Part shown: positions 1 to 5,042 of the stretch, one piece after another | How positions within the stretch are numbered: the first letter of the stretch is position 1 | Layout: each line of letters begins with the position of its first letter | NCBI GenBank assembly: GCA_003218815.1 | Contig: QHON01000129.1 | Coordinates: 1-5,042 of the forward strand | Direction: 5' to 3' | From: Verrucomicrobiota bacterium | GTDB lineage: Bacteria; Verrucomicrobiota; Verrucomicrobiia; Chthoniobacterales; UBA10450 | DNA: 5,042 nucleotides | Translations under genes and position numbers: made by a program | Notes under the pieces: generated by a model | The model's database searches: none | What the model was told of the DNA's origin: nothing | The model's input: the letters and a program-made list of their open reading frames with translations, nothing else

Positions 1-11
1 GAAACGGTGGA

Positions 12-41
12 GTCGCGTCTTGCGCAAAAATAGTTCGCGAC
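12..41. repeat. Weak inverted repeat downstream of the rhomboid-like gene
   Basis: The arms GTCGCG (12-17) and CGCGAC (36-41) pair perfectly over 6 bp around an 18-nt loop that itself contains the palindrome TTGCGCAA (20-27). It lies 15 bp beyond the stop codon of the minus-strand rhomboid-like gene, where a terminator would be expected. There is no T-tract after the stem on the minus strand, so a classical intrinsic terminator is not supported. The first 55 bases otherwise show no gene. Confidence 0.25.
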
Positions 42-55
42 AGCTGCGTCCGGTT

Positions 56-901
56 TTACTCCGATTTTTTCAGAAGGCGATCGCGTTCCCGATTCAGCAG
101 CCGGCGCTCGTTCGCGGTTAAACTCCCAATGCCGGATTTCGAGATTTTGTCGAGAATCGGATCGATCGAGGCATAGAGATCATCCGGCTCGACGGCGCGA
201 CGCGACACGGATTTCTGCACGACGTGCAGTTTAGGCTTGGGTCCGATTCGCTCTTTCATGTTATTCCACCAAGCAAGCTCCGGGCCAGCGCCTCGTATTT
301 CAATGAACAGGAAGGCCGCGCCGATGCTTGTCCAAACGACAGCCAAATCAGTCCAGGCGTGGTAAGCTAGAAGTTGGAAGGTGTAAACGCCAGCGAGAAT
401 GAGCGCGATCCATTTCGCCATGATTCGAAGGAATAACTCGACTCGCGGATAAATCGTAGCGAAGGCAACAAAAATCCCAAAGTGCAACGCCGGCGAACCA
501 GCGAGGGCTGAACGCTGCCAAAGACCCCAAACAGTGAGCACCGCTGCGGGCGCAATCAACAATATGAGATAGATTACGATGTAAGCGCGCCGGCCAATAA
601 AGCGCTCCACTTCGCGACCGAACACGAACAACATGTACATCTCGACCGCGAACCAAAGGAGGGCCGATGGCGCATGAACAAATGCGTAGGTCAACAGACG
701 CCAGACCTGTCCTCCGGACCAGACTGCCGCAGTGTCGAATTGCAGATACGCCAGCATGGAGCCAGCGCCGAACGCGATTAGGATGGCGGCCAGGATTGCA
801 CAGGTGACATGCAAACCGACCAGGATCGTCGTCACGTCGACGGGATAGCGGCCCATCCACGTAACGGGACGATAATCATCGGAGGTGGTCACTCCGAACA
901 T
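56..901 (-). CDS. Rhomboid-like membrane protein, probably proteolytically inactive
   Basis: A 281-aa membrane protein with about six hydrophobic segments (roughly residues 22-44, 67-97, 103-126, 132-150, 160-178, 184-201) and a soluble C-terminal tail. The rhomboid fold is recognisable from WRLLTYAFVHA (67-77), then VFGREVERFIG (93-103), and from a Gly-x6-Gly stretch plus YP at 135-152. Active rhomboids are intramembrane serine proteases using a GxSG serine in TM4 and a histidine in TM6. Here the GxSG position reads G135-S-P-A, so Pro137 replaces the serine. The TM6 position holds T191/S192 rather than His, and the TM2 Asn of the HxxxN motif reads Glu88. The tail (about 245-277) has an ILDKI-x4-GI-x-SLT-x2-ER pattern like the C-terminal extension of rhomboid-like proteins in Bacteroidetes and Verrucomicrobia. 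This suggests a pseudoprotease that binds or guides membrane proteins; substrates are unknown. The ATG (899-901) has no clear Shine-Dalgarno sequence. Fold confident, inactivity inferred. Confidence 0.85.
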   Translation of the reverse strand: MFGVTTSDDYRPVTWMGRYPVDVTTILVGLHVTCAILAAILIAFGAGSMLAYLQFDTAAVWSGGQVWRLLTYAFVHAPSALLWFAVEMYMLFVFGREVERFIGRRAYIVIYLILLIAPAAVLTVWGLWQRSALAGSPALHFGIFVAFATIYPRVELFLRIMAKWIALILAGVYTFQLLAYHAWTDLAVVWTSIGAAFLFIEIRGAGPELAWWNNMKERIGPKPKLHVVQKSVSRRAVEPDDLYASIDPILDKISKSGIGSLTANERRLLNRERDRLLKKSE

Positions 902-1103
902 GAATCAAATAAACAGCCAGCGTTCTGAACACGCAAGCCGAGTTCGTCGCTGCCCGAAAAATTTCTTGGAGAAGCGCACGAAGCAGCGAAAGTTACGTTT
1001 TCGCTCAATCGCAAAATCGACAACGGAGCCGGTGGGAGCCGAACGACATCGATGGGAGGCCCGGAGGGTTGACGAGCGGGAGCGAGTCAACCAATCAACA
1101 TTC
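902..1103. other. Divergent intergenic region between the rhomboid-like gene and pckG
   Basis: These 202 bases separate two divergently oriented starts and must hold both promoters, unless either gene is transcribed from further away. The reading frame of pckG is open upstream to 885. That translation is Arg- and Lys-rich, resembles no PEPCK N-terminus and overlaps the rhomboid-like start, so it is taken as untranslated leader. No pair of -35 and -10 boxes on either strand is convincing. Purine-rich GGGAGG/GGAGGG runs (1054-1068) lie too far from the pckG ATG to act as a ribosome binding site. The only clear structure is the hairpin at 1067-1092. Confidence 0.6.
1067..1092 (+). repeat. Perfect 7-bp hairpin in the pckG leader
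   Basis: GGTTGAC (1067-1073) and GTCAACC (1086-1092) are exact reverse complements around a 12-nt loop made of GAGCG repeated with a one-base offset (1074-1078 and 1080-1084). It ends 11 nt before the pckG ATG, so if transcribed it would fold in the 5' leader next to the initiation region. It may be a leader element, an operator, or a member of a dispersed repeat family. There is no second copy in the window to decide. Confidence 0.5.
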
Positions 1104-2909
1104 ATGAAAGATATCGCGCCCGCCATTTCGCCGTCCGCTGGAATCGGTGATGTGAAGCCGGCGAATCAAGCGGTGCTCGATTGGGTGCAGGACGTCGCCA
1201 AGCTGACGCAACCGGAAAACATCTTTTGGTGCGACGGTTCGGAACGTGAAAACGATTATCTCCTCGGCGAAGCAGGCCGACAAGATGTTCTGATCAAACT
1301 TAAAGACGAAAAAGTTCCGCGCTCTTATTTGCATCGGTCGAACCCGAACGACGTGGCGCGCGTCGAGCAGTTCACATTCATCTGCACGCCTACCAAAAGG
1401 GAAGCCGGCCCAACAAATAATTGGTCCGACCCGGCGGAGATGTACACAAAGCTGCACCAGATGCTGAAAGGCGCGATGCGCGGCCGGACAATGTTCGTCA
1501 TTCCATACATCATGGGGCCGCCGGATTCGCCCCTAACCAAAGTCGGCTTTGAAATCACCGATTCGATTTACGTCGTGCTCAGCATGCGGATCATGACCCG
1601 CATGGGAGATGTGGCGATCGAGCGGCTCGGCGATGATCCGACCGTGGAATGGAATCGCGGCGTCCACTCGTTGCTCGACGTCGATCCAATGCGCCGGTTC
1701 ATTTGTCATTTTCCCCAAGACAACGCGATCATTTCCGTGGGCTCAGGTTACGGCGGGAATGTTTTACTCAGCAAAAAATGTCTCGCGCTACGCATCGGTT
1801 CGTATCTGGCGCGCAAACAAGGGTGGATGGCAGAACACATGCTCATACTCGGCGTCGAATCCCCCGAAGGCCGCAAACATTATGTAGTGGCGGCGTTCCC
1901 GAGCGCTTGCGGCAAAACGAACTTCGCCATGCTCATTCCGCCGAAACATTTTAAGGGCTGGAAAGTGACTACCGTGGGCGATGACATCGCCTGGATGCAA
2001 ATTCGCGATGGCCGTTTGTATGCGGTCAATCCGGAGAACGGTTATTTCGGCGTCGTGCCGGGGACGAGTTACAAATCGAACCCGAACGCGATGAAATCAA
2101 TCGCGCACGATACGCTATACACGAACGTCGCGCTGACTGATGACGGCGACGTCTGGTGGGAGGGGAAAGATGGTGCCCCGCCAACGCACGCAATCGATTG
2201 GCGCGGCAACGACTGGATGCCGGAGTCAAAAGAAAAAGCGGCACATCCGAACAGCCGATTTGCTACGCCCATGTTTAACAATCCGGCGCTCGATGCCGAC
2301 GTTGAAAAGGGTGAAGGCGTACCGATCAGCGCAATCATTTTCGGCGGACGCCGCAGCAACACGATGCCGCTCGTGTTTCAGGCGTTCGATTGGAACCATG
2401 GCGTCTATCTGGGCGCGACCATGGCTTCGGAAACGACTGCGGCGGCGACGGGCGCGGTGGGCCAAGTGCGACGTGATCCGATGGCAATGTTGCCCTTCTG
2501 CGGATACAACATCGGCGATTATTTCCAGCATTGGATCGACATCGGAAAGCGCCTAACGAATCCACCGCTCATTTTTCATGTGAACTGGTTTCGCAAGGGC
2601 GAAGACGGGAAATTTCTCTGGCCTGGTTTCGGCGACAACATGCGCGTGCTCAAATGGATCGTCGACCGCTGCGAGCAAACCGGCGGCGCGGTCAAATCGC
2701 CGATTGGCTGGCTACCCAGCCCGCATGATCTCGATCTTGCCGAACTCGATGTAGCGCATAAATCCGTGGTCGAGATCCTCGGCATTGATCATGAGGAATG
2801 GGAAAAGGAGCTCGCCGTGCACGAGAAGTTTTTCGATTCGTTAGGCGGCTTCGTCCCGGAAGAGTTAATAAAGCAGCGCGAGCAACTCGCAGCGCGCTTC
2901 GGGACATAG
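1104..2909 (+). CDS. pckG: Phosphoenolpyruvate carboxykinase (GTP)
   Basis: Cytosolic enzyme that converts oxaloacetate and GTP to phosphoenolpyruvate, GDP and CO2, the committed entry from the TCA cycle into gluconeogenesis. The 601-aa product matches the usual length of about 600-620 aa of GTP-type PEPCK, which is distinct from the ATP-type PckA. Visible family motifs in order: substrate-loop SNPNDVARVE (79-88), SGYGGN (214-219) with the double lysine KK (224-225), the metal-ligand histidine in AEHM (H245), the P-loop AFPSACGKTN (264-273) with hyper-reactive Cys269, the metal-binding VGDDIAWM (291-298), FGGRR (413-417), the mobile lid around ASETTAAATG (441-450), and the guanine-binding segment WFRK to KFLWPGFGDN (495-512). 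All expected catalytic residues appear present. The ATG at 1104 was chosen because it gives a family-length N-terminus; an upstream GTG at 885 in the same frame would add 73 basic residues. There is no obvious Shine-Dalgarno sequence. The stop codon TAG touches the repeat at 2908-2936, and uvrA follows in the same direction. Confidence 0.97.
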   Translation: MKDIAPAISPSAGIGDVKPANQAVLDWVQDVAKLTQPENIFWCDGSERENDYLLGEAGRQDVLIKLKDEKVPRSYLHRSNPNDVARVEQFTFICTPTKREAGPTNNWSDPAEMYTKLHQMLKGAMRGRTMFVIPYIMGPPDSPLTKVGFEITDSIYVVLSMRIMTRMGDVAIERLGDDPTVEWNRGVHSLLDVDPMRRFICHFPQDNAIISVGSGYGGNVLLSKKCLALRIGSYLARKQGWMAEHMLILGVESPEGRKHYVVAAFPSACGKTNFAMLIPPKHFKGWKVTTVGDDIAWMQIRDGRLYAVNPENGYFGVVPGTSYKSNPNAMKSIAHDTLYTNVALTDDGDVWWEGKDGAPPTHAIDWRGNDWMPESKEKAAHPNSRFATPMFNNPALDADVEKGEGVPISAIIFGGRRSNTMPLVFQAFDWNHGVYLGATMASETTAAATGAVGQVRRDPMAMLPFCGYNIGDYFQHWIDIGKRLTNPPLIFHVNWFRKGEDGKFLWPGFGDNMRVLKWIVDRCEQTGGAVKSPIGWLPSPHDLDLAELDVAHKSVVEILGIDHEEWEKELAVHEKFFDSLGGFVPEELIKQREQLAARFGT

Positions 2910-2936
2910 GCTTCCAGCCTGTAGGGCAGGATGCCC
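2908..2936 (+). repeat. REP-like double-hairpin element at the pckG-uvrA junction
   Basis: Two adjacent small palindromes fill the gap. AGGCT (2908-2912) pairs with AGCCT (2916-2920) around TCC, and GGGCA (2924-2928) pairs with TGCCC (2932-2936) around GGA. The second is preceded by GTAG (2921-2924), the tetranucleotide that sits at the foot of REP hairpins. The 11-mer TGTAGGGCAGG (2920-2930) recurs exactly at 4811-4821 inside uvrA, so this unit is related to that element. It overlaps the last two bases of the pckG stop codon and contains the ATG at 2931. Short length and weak stems limit confidence that it is a true family member. Confidence 0.6.
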
Positions 2937-5042
2937 CAAATTTGCGAAGCGCGCCAGTATCTGGAATTATCTCCAGTGGGTTCGAAGGCTGCTAAAAAAG
3001 AATACGTTGCTGCTCCGTCGGAGTGCGGCTGTATTGAAATTCGCGGTGCACGCCAGAACAATCTCAAGGGAATTGATGTCGATCTTCCGCTTGGAAAACT
3101 GACCGTTGTCACTGGGCCAAGCGGCAGCGGCAAATCGAGCCTCGCCTTCGAAACGATCTACGCGGAAGGCCAGCGTCGGTACGTCGAAACCTTCAGTCCG
3201 TATATGCGGCAATTCCTTGACCGGATGGACAAGCCACGGGTGGACGAGATCCGCGGCATTCCTCCGGCCATCGCGATCGAACAATCCAATCCAGTCAAGT
3301 CCTCGCGCTCCACCGTCGGGACGATGACTGAGATCAACGATTACTTGAAACTGCTTTGGCCGCGCGTGGCCCGCGCATTTTGTCCGAGCTGCGGACGCGA
3401 GATCAGGCCGGAAACTGCGCGATCGATCGCCGATCAAGTTTTGCGCGACTGCGGCGGCGGAAATATCCTCGTCACCTTTTGGGTTTCAGTCCCGGCAAAA
3501 ACTGAGCCGCGCGCATTCTTCGAGTTTTTGCAGCAGCAGGGTTATCTGCGCATTTGGATCGATAACGCAATTGTGCGGGTCGATGTCGATCCAAAAATCA
3601 AGCGGCTGGGTGCGCGGGTGCAGGTCATTCAGGACAGAATCGCAATCAATCCACAAAATCGCACCCGTCTTGTAGAAGCGATCGAAACCGCTCTGCGTTT
3701 CGGCAAAGGCAAAATCAATGTTGTACCGATTTCGGAAACCGGAAAGAGGAAACCGGAAAGCAAGGAGGAAAAAGAGAATATTCTTTCCGCAATCTCCAAT
3801 CCGAAATCCGAGATGCCATTCTCCACCGGTTGGCATTGCGCGCATTGCGACCTTGATATTCGCCCACCCACTCCCGGTCTCTTCAGTTTCAACAATCCGC
3901 TCGGGGCGTGTCCTGAATGCCGCGGTTTCGGTCGCACCATCGCGATTGATCTGAACAAAGCGATTCCAGACAGCAGTCTTACTATCAAAGACGGTGTCGT
4001 GCGCGTTTTTCGCGGCGCCGAGTTTGGCGAATCGCAAAAAGATTTGCTCCGGGCGTGCGCCCGCGAAGAGATCGACATCAACATTCCGTTCGAGGAACTA
4101 CCCAAAGCCGACCAAGACTTCGTGATCAACGGCGAAAAGCGATCGGGCGACTACACCGATGACGACTACGAGAACGATCGCTGGTATGGCGTCCGCGGTT
4201 TTTTTCGGTGGCTGGAGAGCAAGACATACAAAATGCACGTGCGCGTTTTGCTCAGCCGATATCGAGCTTATACGACATGCCCGAGTTGCAATGGCGGACG
4301 GTTCCAACTGGAAGCGTTGAACTACAAGATGTCCGCTAAATCCGCGATGCTGGCGCTTCCCCAACTCGCGGCTCTTTCGATCTCTCAGGCGCGCGACTTT
4401 CTAGGCAACATCGATATTTCGCGTAACGACTCGACCGCTAAGATGCTGCGCAGCGAAATCTGCGCCCGACTCAATTATCTTTCCGAGGTCGGCGTTGGCT
4501 ATCTGACACTTGATCGCTCCACGCGGACGTTGAGTGGTGGGGAAGTGCAGCGGGTTAATCTGACGACCTGTCTCGGCGCGTCACTAGTCAATGCGCTGTT
4601 CGTGATGGACGAGCCAAGCGTTGGCCTGCATCCGCGCGATATTGGCCGGCTCGTGCGCGTGATGCACAATTTGCGTGACAAAGGCAACACGCTCCTTGTG
4701 GTTGAACATGAAGAGCGAATCATCCGCGCGGCCGATAATTTGATAGACGTCGGCCCCGGGCGTGGTGAACGCGGCGGCGAATTGATCTGGAATGGTCCGT
4801 TGGACGATTTTGTAGGGCAGGCGCCTCGCCTGCCGAACGCGCGAACGGCAAGCGATGCGCTTGCCCTACAACGTTTTCCCGCGTCCCTCACGCGCGATTA
4901 TCTCAGCGGTCAAAAATCAATTCCGATACCGAAATCGCGCCGGAAAGCGACATCGTTCATCAAGATCGTGGGCGCCTCTCAACACAATCTGAAAAATATC
5001 GATGTCGACCTTCCACTTGGCATCTTCACCTGTATCACGGGC
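2931..5042 (+). CDS. uvrA: Excinuclease ABC subunit A (UvrA), N-terminal 704 codons, cut by the window edge
   Basis: DNA-damage sensor ATPase of nucleotide excision repair; UvrA dimers load UvrB onto lesions. Motifs (numbered from 2931): Walker A GPSGSGKSS (62-70), Q-loop Q94 in YMRQF, and a UvrB-binding region at about 150-260 with an extra CPSC (C151, C154). The first zinc module is C303-x2-C306-x20-C327-x2-C330, followed by a CPSC pair (C450, C453). Then come the ABC signature LSGGEVQR (534-541), Walker B VMDEPSVGLHPRD with D560-E561, and the H-loop H593. The second ATPase half begins at about 677, and the sequence ends at CITG, directly before its Walker A. Two insertions relative to E. 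coli UvrA (compared from memory) lie at about 268-296 and 628-647. The reading frame is open throughout. The start is uncertain. ATG 2931 lies inside a REP-like unit and has GGGCAGG immediately upstream. GTG 2976, giving VGSKAAKKEY, is an alternative 66 bp after pckG. The presence of the UvrB-binding region argues against a UvrA2-type paralogue. Some phyla have very long tandem UvrA proteins, which this fragment cannot exclude. Confidence 0.95.
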   Translation, partial: MPQICEARQYLELSPVGSKAAKKEYVAAPSECGCIEIRGARQNNLKGIDVDLPLGKLTVVTGPSGSGKSSLAFETIYAEGQRRYVETFSPYMRQFLDRMDKPRVDEIRGIPPAIAIEQSNPVKSSRSTVGTMTEINDYLKLLWPRVARAFCPSCGREIRPETARSIADQVLRDCGGGNILVTFWVSVPAKTEPRAFFEFLQQQGYLRIWIDNAIVRVDVDPKIKRLGARVQVIQDRIAINPQNRTRLVEAIETALRFGKGKINVVPISETGKRKPESKEEKENILSAISNPKSEMPFSTGWHCAHCDLDIRPPTPGLFSFNNPLGACPECRGFGRTIAIDLNKAIPDSSLTIKDGVVRVFRGAEFGESQKDLLRACAREEIDINIPFEELPKADQDFVINGEKRSGDYTDDDYENDRWYGVRGFFRWLESKTYKMHVRVLLSRYRAYTTCPSCNGGRFQLEALNYKMSAKSAMLALPQLAALSISQARDFLGNIDISRNDSTAKMLRSEICARLNYLSEVGVGYLTLDRSTRTLSGGEVQRVNLTTCLGASLVNALFVMDEPSVGLHPRDIGRLVRVMHNLRDKGNTLLVVEHEERIIRAADNLIDVGPGRGERGGELIWNGPLDDFVGQAPRLPNARTASDALALQRFPASLTRDYLSGQKSIPIPKSRRKATSFIKIVGASQHNLKNIDVDLPLGIFTCITG
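3728..3808 (+). repeat. Repeat-like low-complexity insertion within uvrA
   Basis: The outer arms GATTTCGGA (3728-3736) and TCCGAAATC (3800-3808) are exact 9-base inverted repeats. Between them are a 13-base direct repeat GGAAACCGGAAAG (3734-3746 and 3748-3760), a purine-rich run to about 3778, the palindrome AGAATATTCT centred near 3778-3779, and CTTTCC (3783-3788), which can pair with GGAAAG. The segment encodes a charged stretch, residues about 267-293, rich in Lys, Glu, Ser and Pro. From memory of E. coli UvrA, the interval between the conserved ETAL helix and the first zinc cysteine is about 20 residues longer here. It is probably a repeat-derived insertion; ordinary length drift in a flexible loop is the alternative. 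Confidence 0.5.
4811..4870 (+). repeat. In-frame REP doublet (REPIN-like palindrome) within uvrA
   Basis: A 60-bp element built from a 24-base unit (4811-4834), a 12-base spacer (GAACGCGCGAAC, 4835-4846) and the same unit inverted (4847-4870), matching at 21 of 24 positions. Each unit has GTAG at its outer foot (4812-4815; CTAC at 4866-4869) followed by a perfect 8-bp hairpin with a 3-base loop: GGCAGGCG/CGCCTGCC (4816-4834) and GGCAAGCG/CGCTTGCC (4847-4865). The extreme ends TGTAGGGCA and TGCCCTACA are exact inverted repeats. GTAG plus hairpin in an inverted pair is the architecture of REP doublets mobilised by RAYT (Y1/IS200-like) transposases. The length is exactly 20 codons, and the translation (residues 628-647) stays open between GPLDDF and RFPASLT. 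No RAYT gene is in the window. Confidence 0.85.

Noticed and set aside
348..860. 170-aa open frame on the minus strand within the rhomboid-like gene
   Set aside because: It is an alternative frame of the rhomboid-like gene, rich in Arg, Cys and His with no domain; the overlapping membrane protein has clear family motifs.
1069..1097. TTGACG (1069-1074) as a -35 box for pckG
   Set aside because: The hexamer 17 nt downstream (CAATCA, 1092-1097) is a poor -10 box, a start from it would fall at or after the ATG, and TTGAC is simply part of the hairpin arm.
885..1103. In-frame upstream extension of pckG starting at GTG 885 (73 extra residues)
   Set aside because: The added residues are Arg/Lys-rich with no PEPCK similarity, the extension would overlap the divergent rhomboid-like start, and ATG 1104 already gives a family-length protein.
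2908..2936. Intrinsic terminator after pckG
   Set aside because: The stems are only 5 bp and no T-tract follows; the hairpins are better explained as a REP-like unit.
3734..3760. Two direct repeats in uvrA as a CRISPR-like array
   Set aside because: There are only two units, separated by a single base, with no spacers; they are part of a coding low-complexity segment.
3486..4129. Long antisense open frames (3486-4037 and 3629-4129, minus strand) opposite uvrA
   Set aside because: They lie fully within the strongly conserved UvrA reading frame, show no recognisable domain and are composed of frame-shadow sequence.
4811..4870. Palindrome in uvrA as a frameshift or pseudogene-causing insertion
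   Set aside because: It is 60 bp, keeps the frame open, and both upstream (H-loop) and downstream (PASLTRDYLSG, second-half start) motifs are intact in the same frame.

Overview
The window reads as chromosomal DNA of a free-living bacterium, fairly GC-rich. The GTP-type PEP carboxykinase, the rhomboid-like protein with an ILDKI...SLT tail, the lack of clear Shine-Dalgarno sequences and the GTAG-footed palindromes together suggest the Verrucomicrobiota (soil Spartobacteria/Chthoniobacterales type). That placement is inference from protein character, not from a search.

Layout: (1) 1-55 is a short non-coding tail downstream of a minus-strand gene. (2) 56-901 (-) encodes a six-helix rhomboid-fold membrane protein that appears to lack the catalytic Ser, His and oxyanion Asn. 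(3) 902-1103 is a divergent intergenic region with a perfect 7-bp hairpin close to the next start codon. (4) 1104-2909 (+) encodes a complete 601-aa GTP-dependent phosphoenolpyruvate carboxykinase (pckG). (5) 2908-2936 is a junction of two small hairpins, the second carrying a GTAG foot. It overlaps the pckG stop codon and supplies the first possible uvrA start codon. (6) From 2931 (or 2976) to the window edge lies the first 704 codons of uvrA, cut just before the second Walker A motif.

The genes show no obvious shared pathway: a membrane pseudoprotease-like protein, a gluconeogenic enzyme and a nucleotide-excision-repair ATPase. pckG and uvrA are co-directional and close enough to be co-transcribed.

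The most interesting signal is inside uvrA. A 60-bp inverted pair of GTAG-footed hairpins (4811-4870) has the architecture of a REP doublet (REPIN). It sits in frame and adds 20 residues at a loop where UvrA proteins normally have none. The two hairpins differ by a compensatory base-pair change plus one loop base. A related single REP-like unit lies at the pckG-uvrA junction. A second, repeat-like low-complexity insertion (about 3728-3818) lengthens UvrA just before its first zinc finger. The gene therefore seems to have absorbed repeat-derived DNA twice without losing its reading frame.
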